64,000 nucleotides of DNA from the NCBI RefSeq assembly GCF_022568795.1, contig NZ_JAKZHU010000002.1, positions 186,001 through 250,000 of the forward strand, given 5' to 3'. A model generated the notes under the pieces. That model did not search any database, was not told the DNA's origin, and was given only the letters and a program-made list of their open reading frames with translations. Each line of letters opens with the position of its first letter. Within the stretch, counting starts at the first letter, position 1. Origin of the DNA: Arsenicicoccus dermatophilus. GTDB taxonomy: Bacteria > Actinomycetota > Actinomycetes > Actinomycetales > Dermatophilaceae. Shown piece after piece: positions 7,354-16,533 of this stretch. The translations under genes were made by a program, and so were the position numbers.

Positions 7354-7938
7354 ATGAACACCAACGCTCTTCGCGCTCTCGTCCTCGTCGGTGCCGCCAC
7401 CGTCGGCCTGTCCGCCTGCGGCTCCGCCGCGGCCACCTCCGCACCCGCGACCGCCATCACGTCGACGCAGGGTGCGGCGCCGGTGGCAGCCGCTCCCGCC
7501 GCCCGGGGTCAGGAGCGGCCCGTCGCCGAGGCCTTCGCGGCCCAGCCCGCGTCCGCCACCCGCTCCGGCACGAAGGCCGCCGCCACCCGCTGGGCGGACG
7601 GCAAGGCCGGCGGCCAGGTCAAGGGCGCGACGGGCGACCTGAAGGCCTTGCTCCTCAAGCAGCTGCGCACCATCAACGCCGGTGACGGTTGCGACGTGGA
7701 CGCCATCGTGGACAAGCGGATCGGCGGCTATGCCAGGGGTCAGTACTGGGCTGCTGGTTGCGGCGGCGCGGCCGCGATCTGGGCCAAGGGCAAGAGCGGC
7801 TGGGTCGAGGTCTTCGCCGGGCAGGAGGCCCCGGCCTGCTCGGTCATCGCCAGCAAGGCGCCCATGCTGCCGGAGGCTCTCGGGGTGGGCTGCGTGAACG
7901 AGGCCGGCAAGGCCGTGACCTACCGGCCGGGCATCTGA
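7354..7938 (+). CDS. Hypothetical lipoprotein
   Basis: A 194-residue protein with a lipoprotein signal peptide (MNTNALRALVLVGAATVGL then lipobox LSAC, Cys about residue 22), an Ala/Thr/Pro-rich linker and a C-terminal globular part containing five cysteines (GDGCDVDAI, WAAGCGGAA, APACSVIAS, GVGCVNEAG). Cysteine spacing suggests disulfides in an exported domain. I do not recognise the family. It is bracketed by the IS110 and IS5-type elements, has a terminator at 7965-8000, and could be cargo or simply a neighbour. Confidence 0.8.
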   Translation: MNTNALRALVLVGAATVGLSACGSAAATSAPATAITSTQGAAPVAAAPAARGQERPVAEAFAAQPASATRSGTKAAATRWADGKAGGQVKGATGDLKALLLKQLRTINAGDGCDVDAIVDKRIGGYARGQYWAAGCGGAAAIWAKGKSGWVEVFAGQEAPACSVIASKAPMLPEALGVGCVNEAGKAVTYRPGI

Positions 7939-7964
7939 TCGACGGACCGGGCCGTATGCTGGCG

Positions 7965-8000
7965 GCCGACCCGCGAGCGAGGGGGACCTCGCGGGTCGGC
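7965..8000 (+). terminator. Terminator after the lipoprotein gene
   Basis: A 13-bp perfect stem, GCCGACCCGCGAG (7965-7977) with CTCGCGGGTCGGC (7988-8000), 27 bp after the stop codon. Confidence 0.75.
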
Positions 8001-8038
8001 CCGGCCCGAGCCCTCGACCCGTGCGGTCATCGGAGCGC

Positions 8039-8680
8039 CTAGGGCGTGTCTCTTAATGCTGGTAGCCAGAGGGTGATGGCGCGTAGGAGGATGCCGGCGC
8101 GGTAGGTGATGGCGAGCTTGTCGTAGCGGGTCGCGATGGCGCGCCATTGCTTGAAGCGTTCGAAACCGTTCTCGACGACGTGGCGTTTGGCGTACAGGCC
8201 AGGGTCGGTCTTCGGGGGGCGCCCACCGGCAGAGCCGCGGCGTTTGCGGTTGGCGCGTTGGTCGCGGGGCTCGGCGATCGCGGTGGTGATCCCGCGCCGC
8301 CGGAGCAGCGCGCGGTGGGCTCGACTGGAGCAGGCCTTGTCGGCCATGACCGCGTCCGGGGTCGTGCGTGGGCGGCCCGGGCCTGGGCGCGGGACCCGTA
8401 CGGCGTCGAGCAGGTTGGTGAACATCCGGCTGTCGCTGCCCTGACCAGGACCGAGCAGCACCGCGATCGGTCGCCCCTGGCCGTCGCACAGCTGGTGGAC
8501 CTTCGTGGACAACCCGCCGCGTGACCTGCCGATGGCGTGGTCAGCCGGCTCGGACAGCAGATTCTTGTGATTCGACAGATCCCCCCGCGAGGCGGGTGGT
8601 GTTCGTCGCGTGCTGGTGGGCGCGGTTGATCGTGGAGTCGACAGCGACGTCCCAGTCGATGACCCCCGCCGCGTCCGCAC
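8039..8680 (-). CDS. IS5-type transposase, C-terminal frame (OrfB)
   Basis: Carries the catalytic part of the DDE transposase: DHAIGRSRGGLSTKVHQLCD, then VMADKACSSRAHRALLRRRG and the C-terminal YAKRHVVENGFERFKQWRAI with DDE-type Glu. The natural homology begins around 8586, right after a run of six G residues shared with OrfA, so translation probably enters by frameshifting there rather than at the upstream ATG. Its stop codon TAG is the complement of 8039-8041 and thus lies in the host target sequence, not in the element. Confidence 0.8.
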   Translation of the reverse strand: MRTRRGSSTGTSLSTPRSTAPTSTRRTPPASRGDLSNHKNLLSEPADHAIGRSRGGLSTKVHQLCDGQGRPIAVLLGPGQGSDSRMFTNLLDAVRVPRPGPGRPRTTPDAVMADKACSSRAHRALLRRRGITTAIAEPRDQRANRKRRGSAGGRPPKTDPGLYAKRHVVENGFERFKQWRAIATRYDKLAITYRAGILLRAITLWLPALRDTP

Positions 8681-8984
8681 GGGCCAGCAGAGCCGTCAGC
8701 ACCCGGTCCCAGGTCCCGTCACCGGCGAACCGGCGGTGTCGCTTCCACACGGTCTGCCAGGGCCCGAACTCGCCCGGCAGGTCCCGCCACGCGATCCCGG
8801 TCCGGTACCGGTAGATGATCGGCTCGACCACGGTCCGGTGGTCACGAAATCGCCTGCCCCGCTTGCCATCCGCGCACGGCATGAACGGCTCGATCAGCAC
8901 CCACTCGCTATCCGAGAGCACCTGCATCCGCGACATGACACCGACAATCGCGTGTCACCACGCTCACCTTTGGGAGACACGCCC
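8042..8984 (-). mobile_element. IS5-family (IS427-type) insertion sequence
   Basis: A 943-bp element bounded by inverted repeats GGGCGTGTCTC (8042-8052) and GAGACACGCCC (8974-8984). It is flanked by a TA duplication (8040-8041 and 8985-8986) inside a CTAG-type target, as expected for the IS427 group. It carries a leftward transposase in two overlapping frames. Confidence 0.85.
8541..8936 (-). CDS. IS5-type transposase, N-terminal frame (OrfA)
   Basis: A 131-residue N-terminal half with the DUF4096-like region (LSDSEWVLIEPFMP, YRYRTGIAWRDLPGEFGPWQ) and the first catalytic Asp (WDVAVDSTINRAHQHA). It overlaps OrfB; homology jumps to the other frame at the G6 run (complement of 8581-8586). The frames differ by +1 (or -2), consistent with programmed frameshifting common in this IS group, though a disabling indel cannot be excluded. 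Confidence 0.8.
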   Translation of the reverse strand: MSRMQVLSDSEWVLIEPFMPCADGKRGRRFRDHRTVVEPIIYRYRTGIAWRDLPGEFGPWQTVWKRHRRFAGDGTWDRVLTALLARADAAGVIDWDVAVDSTINRAHQHATNTTRLAGGSVESQESAVRAG

Positions 8985-9203
8985 TAGGTCGACGAGTGGT
9001 GGCCCGCCGCCCCAGGACTCGTCTGCGAGGGGACCCGATGACGTCTCCACGGGGCATCGCCACCCGCTCGGGCTCGCCTTCGACGCGCAGGGGCGGCTGC
9101 GGCGGCCGTCTCACGCTGAACGGACCCGATCCCCACCGTTGCCCGCTGTGCACCCATGCACCCGTACGGTTAGGTTTGCGGTCAACCCGAGGGGAGGGGG
9201 TCC

Positions 9204-10772
9204 ATGAACCTACCCGCCACACACCCGGACTCGTCATCGGCGATGAGTCGCCGCCGGGCCCTGCAGCTCGGGGCCGGGGCGCTCGCCGCCGCCACCGGCG
9301 GCCTGCTGAGCGGATGCGCCACCTCGTCCGGGACCGTCACCAGCGAGCTGATCCACGGCGCCACCGGTGGCGGGCTCAAGGACTCCCTCGACCCGCACTT
9401 CCCGGTGACCATGCCGGACATCGCGCGGGTGCGTCAGCTCTACGAGCCGCTGCTGCGGTTCACCCCCGACTACCGCGTCGAGCCCGGCCTGGCCACCGCC
9501 GTCGAGCACAACCCCGACGCGACCGAGTGGACCTTCCACCTGCGCGAGGGGGTGACCTTCCACGACGGGCGACCCCTGACCGCGTGGGACGTCAAGGCGT
9601 CCATGGAGCGTATGGCGAACCCGAAGAACCCCTCCGGGATGCTCACCGACGTGGCGCCGCTCGTCGACCTCGCCCGCTGCCGGGCCGTCGACGACCGCAC
9701 CTACCGCGTGGTGCTCAAGGAGCCCTACGGCATCCTCGACCAGCTGCTCGCGTCCTACACCCTCGGCATCGTCCCCGCGGACTTCGACCTGACCAGGCCG
9801 GTGGGCACCGGGCCCTTCCGGTACGACACCTTCCTGCCCGGTCAGCGCAGCCACTTCGTGCGGCACGACGGCTACTGGGACCGCAAGGCCGCCGTGGACT
9901 CCCTGACGATCCTGGACTTCACCGACGACGCGGCCAAGGTGTCCGCGCTGCTCGCCGGCCAGGTCCACACCGTCGACAACCTCCCGCCCTACCTCGCCGG
10001 GGCGATCGAGCGGCAGGGGGCGCACCCGCTGGTCTCCGAGACGGGCGGCTGGGTGCCGTTCACCATGCGGGTCGACCAGCGGCCCTTCAGCGACGTGCGG
10101 GTGCGCCAGGCGATGCGCCTGGTCGTGGACCGGCAGCAGCTGATCGACCAGGCGCTCAGCGGCTTCGGACGGGTCGCCAACGACCTCTACGGCCCCTTCG
10201 ACCCGGACTACATCGGGGACGAGCTGCCCCAGCGCCACCAGGACATCGCGCAGGCGCGCCACCTGCTCAGGGCGGCGGGCGCCGAGGACCTGCACGTCGA
10301 GCTGGTCACCTCCACGGCGGTCGGCTCCGGCGGCGTCGAGGCCGCGAACATCCTGGTCCAGCAGGCCGCCAAGGCCGGGATCACCGTCACGCTCACCAAG
10401 GCCGACGCGGGCGTGTTCTACGGCGATCGCTACCTGAAGTGGGGCTTCGCCCAGGACTTCTGGTCCACCCGGCTCTACCTGCCCCAGGCGATCGCCTGCG
10501 CGCTGAAGTCCTCGCCCTACAACGAGACCCACTTCGACGACCCGCAGTTCACCGACCTGGTGGTCGCCGCCCGTCGCACCACCGACCCGGCTCGGCGGCG
10601 CACCCTGCTGCAGGATGCCCAGCGCATCGAGCACGAGCGCGGCGGCCTGATCGTCTGGGCCTTCGCCAACCAGGTCGACGCCTACGGCCGGCAGGTGTCG
10701 GGCCTCGTGCCGGCGCGCGAGCAGCCGTGCTCGTCATACCGGTTCAACCTCGCCACCCTGAGGGAGTCGTGA
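9204..10772 (+). CDS. ABC transporter substrate-binding lipoprotein (peptide/nickel family 5)
   Basis: A 522-residue exported solute-binding protein. The N-terminus has a Tat-like twin-arginine signal (MSRRRALQLGAG) followed by a lipobox (LLSGC), so it is anchored outside the membrane. The SBP_bac_5 fold is shown by LYEPLLRFTPDYRVEPGLAT, WTFHLREGVTFHDGRPLTAW and the late segment WSTRLYLPQAIACALKSSPY. It is the first gene of a four-gene importer operon, and its stop overlaps the permease start as ATGA. Substrate (oligopeptide, dipeptide, opine or metal chelate) is not evident. ATG 9204 has GAGGGGAGGGGG upstream. Confidence 0.92.
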   Translation: MNLPATHPDSSSAMSRRRALQLGAGALAAATGGLLSGCATSSGTVTSELIHGATGGGLKDSLDPHFPVTMPDIARVRQLYEPLLRFTPDYRVEPGLATAVEHNPDATEWTFHLREGVTFHDGRPLTAWDVKASMERMANPKNPSGMLTDVAPLVDLARCRAVDDRTYRVVLKEPYGILDQLLASYTLGIVPADFDLTRPVGTGPFRYDTFLPGQRSHFVRHDGYWDRKAAVDSLTILDFTDDAAKVSALLAGQVHTVDNLPPYLAGAIERQGAHPLVSETGGWVPFTMRVDQRPFSDVRVRQAMRLVVDRQQLIDQALSGFGRVANDLYGPFDPDYIGDELPQRHQDIAQARHLLRAAGAEDLHVELVTSTAVGSGGVEAANILVQQAAKAGITVTLTKADAGVFYGDRYLKWGFAQDFWSTRLYLPQAIACALKSSPYNETHFDDPQFTDLVVAARRTTDPARRRTLLQDAQRIEHERGGLIVWAFANQVDAYGRQVSGLVPAREQPCSSYRFNLATLRES

Positions 10773-11785
10773 TGTCCGGAGCCACCGTCGCCGTGCGCGT
10801 GCCGTGCCGGTCGCCCGCCCGGGCGTGGACCCGCTGGCTGGCGCGCCGGCTGGCGCTCGCCCTGGTCACCCTGCTCGTGGTCTCCCTGCTGGTCTTCGCC
10901 GCCACGTCCGCGCTCGGGGACCCGGTGCGGGCGATCCTCGGCAAGGACTACGCCGTCAGTCCTGATCGCGTGCAGCAGATCCGGGACGTGCTGCACCTGG
11001 AGCAGCCCCTGCCGCAGCGCTACCTCACCTGGCTGGGCGGGCTGCTGCGCGGCGACCTCGGCACCTCGGTCACGAGCGGCCTGCCCGTCGGCGAGGTGGT
11101 CGGGACCAAGGTCGCCAACAGTGCCTTCCTGCTCCTCGTGGTCGCGCTGGTGATGGTGCCGCTGTCCTTCGGGCTGGCGGTCCTGGCCGCCCACCACCGC
11201 GGGCGCGCCGCCGACCACGTCATCCAGGTGATCACCCTGGCGCTCGCGGGCGTCCCCGAGTTCGTCACCGGCATCCTGCTCGTCGCCCTGCTGTCCACGA
11301 GCGTGCTGCACGTGCTGCCCGCCGTGACGGTGCTCCCGGCGGGCGCGATGGCCTGGCAGCGTCCGGCGGCGCTGATCCTGCCGGTGGCGACGCTGGTGCT
11401 CGCGATCGTGCCCTACCTGACGCGCATCCTGCGGTCGACGCTGGTGGAGACGCTGGACTCGGACTACGTCGAGCTCGCCCGCCTCAAGGGGATCCCCGAG
11501 CGGCAGGTGCTGCGCCGGCACGCGATCCCCAACACGCTGGTGCCGACGGTGCAGGTCACCGCGCTGCAGCTGGCCTGGCTGCTGGGTGGCGGCGTGCTCG
11601 TGGAGTACCTCTTCGCCTTCCCGGGCCTCGGGACGACGCTGGTCGACGCGGTGCGCAACGGCGACCTGCCCGTCGTCCAGGCCCTGACGATGCTGATCGC
11701 CGCGGCCTACGTGCTGGTCAACCTGCTCGCGGACGCCCTGTCGATCCTGCTCACCCCGCGCGCCCGGACGGGGATGGTCGCGTGA
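10772..11785 (+). CDS. ABC transporter permease, DppB type
   Basis: A 337-residue inner-membrane permease with an N-terminal TM helix (LALALVTLLVVSLLVFAATS) and five further helices. The BPD/EAA loop LVETLDSDYVELARLKGIPE-RQVLRRHAIPN contacts the ATPase. Length and layout match DppB/OppB. It overlaps both the binding-protein gene (ATGA) and the next permease (GTGA), showing tight translational coupling. Confidence 0.92.
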   Translation: MSGATVAVRVPCRSPARAWTRWLARRLALALVTLLVVSLLVFAATSALGDPVRAILGKDYAVSPDRVQQIRDVLHLEQPLPQRYLTWLGGLLRGDLGTSVTSGLPVGEVVGTKVANSAFLLLVVALVMVPLSFGLAVLAAHHRGRAADHVIQVITLALAGVPEFVTGILLVALLSTSVLHVLPAVTVLPAGAMAWQRPAALILPVATLVLAIVPYLTRILRSTLVETLDSDYVELARLKGIPERQVLRRHAIPNTLVPTVQVTALQLAWLLGGGVLVEYLFAFPGLGTTLVDAVRNGDLPVVQALTMLIAAAYVLVNLLADALSILLTPRARTGMVA

Positions 11786-12600
11786 GCCTGGTCCGGAGCC
11801 TGCTGCGCGACCCGCGCACCGTCGTGGGGCTGCTGCTGACCCTGCTCGTCGTCGCCCTGGGCGTGGTCGGCCCGTGGGTCGCCCCGCACGGCGAGCACGA
11901 CATCGTGGGGCGGCCGTTCATGACCGGCGGTGGCCTGCTGGGCACGGACTACCTCGGTCAGGACGTGTGGTCGCGGCTGCTGCACGGCGGGCGGGCGATC
12001 CTCGTCGCGTCGGTGCTGGCCAGCGTGCTGGGCGTGGTCGTCGGTGCGCTCTACGGCGTGCTGGCGGCGTATGCCGGTGGCTGGCTCGACGAGCTGCTCA
12101 TGCGCGCCAACGACGTCCTGCTCGCCCTGCCGCAGATCCTCGTGGCCCTGCTCGTCCTCACCGCCGTCAAGGACCCCTCCTGGTGGGTGGTCGTGCTCTT
12201 CGTCGCCGCCTCGCACGCCCCGCGCGTCGCCCGGGTCGCCCGCGGCGTGGCCCTGACCTACGTCCACCAGGACTTCGTCACGGCCGCCGAGGCGGTCGGG
12301 GAGAAGCGTTGGCGGATCGTGGCCGTCGAGCTCGGCCCCAACCTCGCGGTGCCGCTGCTCGCCGAGGCCGGCCTGCGCCTGACCTACTCGATCGGGATGA
12401 TCGCCGCGATCGGCTTCCTGGGCTTCGCGTCCGACCCGGGCGCCGCCGACTGGGGGCAGATGACCAACGAGAACCGGCTCGGTCTGCTGGTCCAGCCCTG
12501 GGGCGTCCTCGCCCCCGTGCTCGTCATCGCGGCCTTCACCATCGGCACCAACCTCGTCGCCGACGCGATCGGCGCCCGGACCGCGAGGGGATCGCGATGA
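11782..12600 (+). CDS. ABC transporter permease, DppC type
   Basis: A 272-residue permease starting at GTG 11782. The N-terminal TM helix is VVGLLLTLLVVALGVVGPWV, followed by LLGTDYLGQDVWSRLLHGGR, the DppC/OppC hallmark before helix 2. The EAA loop is YVHQDFVTAAEAVGEKRWRI. It pairs with the DppB-type permease to form the channel and overlaps the ATPase gene start by four bases. Confidence 0.92.
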   Translation: MSLVRSLLRDPRTVVGLLLTLLVVALGVVGPWVAPHGEHDIVGRPFMTGGGLLGTDYLGQDVWSRLLHGGRAILVASVLASVLGVVVGALYGVLAAYAGGWLDELLMRANDVLLALPQILVALLVLTAVKDPSWWVVVLFVAASHAPRVARVARGVALTYVHQDFVTAAEAVGEKRWRIVAVELGPNLAVPLLAEAGLRLTYSIGMIAAIGFLGFASDPGAADWGQMTNENRLGLLVQPWGVLAPVLVIAAFTIGTNLVADAIGARTARGSR

Positions 12601-14411
12601 GCGACCGACCCACCGCCCACCCCGGCCCTGACCCCGAGCCCGTCTGCGTCGTCCGCGACCTGCGCGTCGGGCTCACCAGCGGCCTCGACGACGTGGTCGA
12701 GGGCATCGACCTGACCATCCGCCCCGGCGAGATCGTCGGCCTGGTCGGCGAGTCCGGGTCCGGCAAGACCACGACGGGCACCGCCATCTTGGGCTACGCC
12801 CGGCCCGGCGCCGAGATCATCGGCGGCGATCTCCTCGTCGCCGGCCACGACCTGCGCGCCCTGCCCTGGGAGCAGGTCCGCCAGGTGCGCGGCACCGAGG
12901 TCGCCTATGTGCCCCAGGACCCGAGCAGCGCCCTCAACCCGGCGATCCGCATCGGCGACCAGCTGCGCGAGCTGCTCGACCTGCACGCCGTCGGCACCCC
13001 CGCCGAGCGGGACCGCCGCATCCGCGAGATCCTCCCCGAGGTGGGACTGCCCGGCGACGACGAGTTCCTGCGGCGCTACCCGCACCAGCTCTCCGGCGGC
13101 CAGGTCCAGCGGGTGGCGCTCGCGATGGTCTTCCTCCCGCACCCCGCGGTGCTCGTGCTCGACGAGCCCACCACCGGGCTCGACGTCACCACCCAGGGGA
13201 TGGTGCTGCAGACCCTCGCCGACCTGTGCCGACGGTTCGCCGTGGGGGCGCTGTACGTCACCCACGACCTGGCCGTGGTGGCGACCGTCGCCGACCGGGT
13301 GGTGGTCATGTATGCCGGCGAGCTCGTCGAGCAGGGTCGCACCGCAGACGTGTTCGCGGCGCCGACCCACCCCTACACCCGATCGCTGCTGCGGGCGATC
13401 CCGCACCTGCACCAGCCCTACCGGCTCTCCGGCATACCCGGTCGCGCCCCCGCGCCCGGTCGACGACCCTCGGGCTGCCGCTTCCACGACCGCTGCTCCT
13501 TCGCCGTCGCGGAGTGCGCGCAGGTGTCACCCCCACCCGCCCCGGTCGGGGCCGGGCACGTCGCCCGGTGCCTGCGGATCCCCGGGCTGCCCGCCTGGGA
13601 CCCCGACGACCGCGCGATGGCCGACACGCCGCCGGACCGGGCCCGCGAGGTCGTCCTGGCCGTCGAGCACCTGGACATCCGGTATGGCGCCAGCCAGGTC
13701 GTCCACGACGTGTCCTTCGACCTCGCCCGTCGCGAGATCGTCGCCCTGGTCGGCGAGTCCGGGTCCGGCAAGACCACCACCTCGCGCTGCGTCGCCGGCC
13801 TCCACCACGACTGGACCGGCCGCGTGGTGCTCGACGGGCACGAGCTCGCCCCCTCGGCCCGGCGCCGCAGCCCGGCCGAGCGCAAGCGGGTCCAGTACGT
13901 CTTCCAGAATCCCTACCAGTCGCTCAACCCGCGCCGCACCGTCGAGCAGATCCTCACCCGGCCGCTGGCGCTCTTCGGGATCGCTCGCGGCCGCGCAGGC
14001 CGCGAGCGGGCCGCCGAGCTGCTGGAGCAGGTCCAGCTGGACGCCTCGCTGCTGCGGCTGCGTGCGGGCGGGCTGTCCGGCGGGGAGCGGCAGCGGGTGG
14101 CCATCGCCCGGGCGCTCGCCGCGGAGCCGGACGTGCTCGTGTGCGACGAGATCACCTCGGCGCTGGACGTGTCCATCCAGGGCTCGATCGTCGCGCTGCT
14201 CGAGCAGATCAAGGCCGAGCGCGGCGTCTCGATGCTCTTCGTCACCCACGACCTGGCGCTGGTGCGGTCCGTGGCCGACCGGATCGTGGTGCTGCAGCAC
14301 GGGCGGGTCGTCGAGCAGGGCCTGACCGCGCAGGTGCTGGACGCGCCGCGCGAGGACTACACCCGGCAGCTGCTCGCGCACACGCCGGTGCCGGCCAGAG
14401 CCTTCGGCTGA
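12597..14411 (+). CDS. Fused dual ATPase of the peptide-type ABC importer (DppD-DppF)
   Basis: A 604-residue protein carrying two complete ABC ATPases. Domain 1 (about residues 15-320) has Walker A GESGSGKTTT, signature LSGGQVQRVA, Walker B VLVLDEPTTGLD and the oligopeptide-type C-terminal region with a Cys cluster (GCRFHDRCSFAVAECA). Domain 2 (about 345-600) has Walker A GESGSGKTTT, signature LSGGERQRVA and Walker B VLVCDEITSALD. It energises the permeases just upstream. Walker B of domain 2 has DEI instead of the usual DEP. Fusion of the two subunits is common in actinobacteria. Confidence 0.93.
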   Translation: MSDRPTAHPGPDPEPVCVVRDLRVGLTSGLDDVVEGIDLTIRPGEIVGLVGESGSGKTTTGTAILGYARPGAEIIGGDLLVAGHDLRALPWEQVRQVRGTEVAYVPQDPSSALNPAIRIGDQLRELLDLHAVGTPAERDRRIREILPEVGLPGDDEFLRRYPHQLSGGQVQRVALAMVFLPHPAVLVLDEPTTGLDVTTQGMVLQTLADLCRRFAVGALYVTHDLAVVATVADRVVVMYAGELVEQGRTADVFAAPTHPYTRSLLRAIPHLHQPYRLSGIPGRAPAPGRRPSGCRFHDRCSFAVAECAQVSPPPAPVGAGHVARCLRIPGLPAWDPDDRAMADTPPDRAREVVLAVEHLDIRYGASQVVHDVSFDLARREIVALVGESGSGKTTTSRCVAGLHHDWTGRVVLDGHELAPSARRRSPAERKRVQYVFQNPYQSLNPRRTVEQILTRPLALFGIARGRAGRERAAELLEQVQLDASLLRLRAGGLSGGERQRVAIARALAAEPDVLVCDEITSALDVSIQGSIVALLEQIKAERGVSMLFVTHDLALVRSVADRIVVLQHGRVVEQGLTAQVLDAPREDYTRQLLAHTPVPARAFG

Positions 14412-14499
14412 GGCCGGCGTCCCTCGGTCGGGCCGTCGCCCCTCGGGCGAGGTCGGCGCCGGTTGCCCGGGTCGGCGCCTCGGTCGGCGGCGCCGCCCA

Positions 14500-16203
14500 T
14501 CACCCGGCGCCGCAGGTCTGCAGCAGGGCCCAGAGCCGGGCCACCCCCTCGTCCAGGGCGTCCAGGAAGTCCTCGACCCGCTCGGCCGCGCCCTCGGCAT
14601 ACGACACGGAGAACTCGAGCCCGCCGTCGACGGCGACGTAGTAGACGCCCAGGCCGCCCTCGCTCGTGGCGCAGAAGGCCGCCCGCACGATCCGGCCGAC
14701 GTCTCCCAGCGAGGTGGTCGACAGGAAGTCCGTGGTCAGCCGGCGATAGGCCTCGTCGGCGAAGACCGGCGCCGCCCAGCCGTGCTGCTCGGCCATCAGC
14801 CGCAGGCCGAAGAGGTGCCGGTCGATCGCCTGGCCGCTCTTGCACCGCTTGACCTGCTCGCGGTGCGCCGCGAGGTGGGCCTCCAGGAGCTCCCGGGTGG
14901 CGGTGCCGTCGACGAGCGCGTGGGCGAGCGCGACGTTGGCGGTGGTGGCCGGGCGCAGGCACTCGGTGCGTCCGCCGAGGTACTCGCGCATGTCCACCGA
15001 CTCGTAGGTGCTGCGGATCCGCCCGTAGGCCGCGAGCTGGGCGTAGCAGATCACCGCCTGCAGGCAGGCGTCGAGGCTGAGCCGCCAGGGCAGCTCGGGC
15101 AGGTCGGGCGTGGCGACACGTCGGATGACGTGACGCTGGCGGCCGGCCTGCTCGGCATACGACCGCAGCGCGTCGCGGAGCCGCGCCCGCTGGTCGTCGG
15201 TGAGCCGCCAGGCGATCTCCGCGGCGGCCGCCGGCTCGTCGTCCGGGCCGCCGTGGACCGGTGAGACCTGCTGGGCCCGGCCGAGGATCGCGACCAGCGT
15301 GGACCCGTCGAGGGTCGAGTGCTCCAGGTGCATCCCGGTGAAGTCGTCGGCCAGGTCCACGTGGAAGGTCACCGGCTTGAAGGGATAGGCCAGACCCGCC
15401 TCGAAGGCGATGCGCACGAGGTGCTCCTCGAGCTCGCCGCCGCGGTCGTCCAGGCCGATCAGGAAGAGCAGCTCGCGCAGCCGGTCGTGGGTGCGGGCGT
15501 TGTGCTCGTCCCGGCGCAGCTCCTCGAGCAGGTCGGCGCCGTCGTCGCTGGACAGGTAGCCCGGCGCCGTGAAGCCCGGCTCCTCGGCGGCGTCGAGCTC
15601 CACGACGCGGTCCAGCGCCCGACGGATGCTGCTGACCGAGAGTGGTTGCCCGGCGTGGTCGCTCACGCTCATGGCGACGGCACGGCCCCGCCACAGCACG
15701 CCGACCTCACGCCCGGCGGCGCCGTCGGACCCGGGCAGGAAGACGTCGAGCTCGTGGCGAGGATCGCGCAGGCCGCCCGCCACGTGGTCCCACTGCTGCT
15801 GGCACAGCTCCTCGCCGCGGACGCTCAGGTCGGCGCCGCCCTCCCCGCGCAGGTGCGCGAGATAGGCCGTGGCGCAGCGGTGGACGAGCTCGGCGGCCCG
15901 GTCGAGCCCGGATCCCGCGGTGGGCACGACGATCTCGAAGCCGACGTTGCTGACGAGCGGGAGCGGGGTGCGGGTGCGGTGGTAGCCCTCGAGCCAGGCG
16001 TCCCACAGCCACGAGCGGCCGGCGGTGTTCTGCTGCTCGGCGAGGTCCTCCAGCGCCTGCTGGCAGCGGGGCCCGTCGCCGTCGGCGAACTCCGCCACGG
16101 CGCAGCGGGTCCGGTCGAGCTCGGCCGCGGTGAGCAGGGGGGCGACGGTCTCGAGGTAGCGGTCGAGGGTCTGGCGCAGCGGGGGAACGGGCAGCGTCTT
16201 CAT
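14500..16203 (-). CDS. Choline/carnitine O-acyltransferase family protein
   Basis: A 567-residue protein of the carnitine acyltransferase fold. The N-terminus (LPVPPLRQTLDRYLETVAPL) matches the family's opening helix. The catalytic His is in FTGMHLEHSTLDGSTLVA, equivalent to the YEH-APAEG motif. GGRTECLRPATTANVAL corresponds to the RGRTE substrate motif, and LSTTSLGDVGRI and GLGVYYVAVDGGLEFSVSY to the C-terminal STS and YGVCY regions. These enzymes move acyl groups between CoA and carnitine or choline and are rare in bacteria. It is monocistronic, with AGGAGG before the ATG and a TAGGCT hexamer at 16222-16227 on its strand. Confidence 0.88.
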   Translation of the reverse strand: MKTLPVPPLRQTLDRYLETVAPLLTAAELDRTRCAVAEFADGDGPRCQQALEDLAEQQNTAGRSWLWDAWLEGYHRTRTPLPLVSNVGFEIVVPTAGSGLDRAAELVHRCATAYLAHLRGEGGADLSVRGEELCQQQWDHVAGGLRDPRHELDVFLPGSDGAAGREVGVLWRGRAVAMSVSDHAGQPLSVSSIRRALDRVVELDAAEEPGFTAPGYLSSDDGADLLEELRRDEHNARTHDRLRELLFLIGLDDRGGELEEHLVRIAFEAGLAYPFKPVTFHVDLADDFTGMHLEHSTLDGSTLVAILGRAQQVSPVHGGPDDEPAAAAEIAWRLTDDQRARLRDALRSYAEQAGRQRHVIRRVATPDLPELPWRLSLDACLQAVICYAQLAAYGRIRSTYESVDMREYLGGRTECLRPATTANVALAHALVDGTATRELLEAHLAAHREQVKRCKSGQAIDRHLFGLRLMAEQHGWAAPVFADEAYRRLTTDFLSTTSLGDVGRIVRAAFCATSEGGLGVYYVAVDGGLEFSVSYAEGAAERVEDFLDALDEGVARLWALLQTCGAG

Positions 16204-16533
16204 GGGGGCCTCCTGGCGGCAAGCCTAGGGGTCGTGCCACCGGGTCGCCCGTCGGTGCCGCGGGCTCGTCGGAGGCCGCGGCACCGGAGGAGACGACCAC
16301 CCGGCGACCGCCGTCGTGGACGGGGTGCCCGAGGCTCCGGTCGATCACGCAGGGTGTCGGTCGTGACTGGGTAGCCGTCGACAACCACGGTGGCGGGGCA
16401 GGGTGCGGGCCCCGTGATCCCGCTCGCGCACCTGCTCACAGCCGCCTGGAGGACTTCTCTCCGCGGGGCTGGCCTGCTGTCTCACCTCGCACTACTATCA
16501 CTCTCAGTAATCGCTGTAGTCCGGGGGAACCCT
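16204..16533. other. Divergent intergenic region
   Basis: It holds the promoters of the leftward acyltransferase gene (TAGGCT hexamer, complement of 16222-16227) and the rightward deacetylase gene. The last ~50 bases (16480-16520) are clearly less GC-rich and contain a TACTAT hexamer that may be a -10 element. No further gene or repeat is seen. Confidence 0.4.

Noticed and set aside
8541-8936. OrfA as a complete small transposase
   Set aside because: It has only the N-terminal region and the first catalytic Asp; the rest of the catalytic core is in the overlapping OrfB frame.
5732-8984. A composite transposon made of the two insertion sequences
   Set aside because: The elements belong to different families (IS110 and IS5) with different ends and cannot mobilise the segment together.
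16390-16533. A longer N-terminus for the polysaccharide deacetylase
   Set aside because: It would bury the lipoprotein signal peptide, and the ribosome binding site matches the ATG at 16534.
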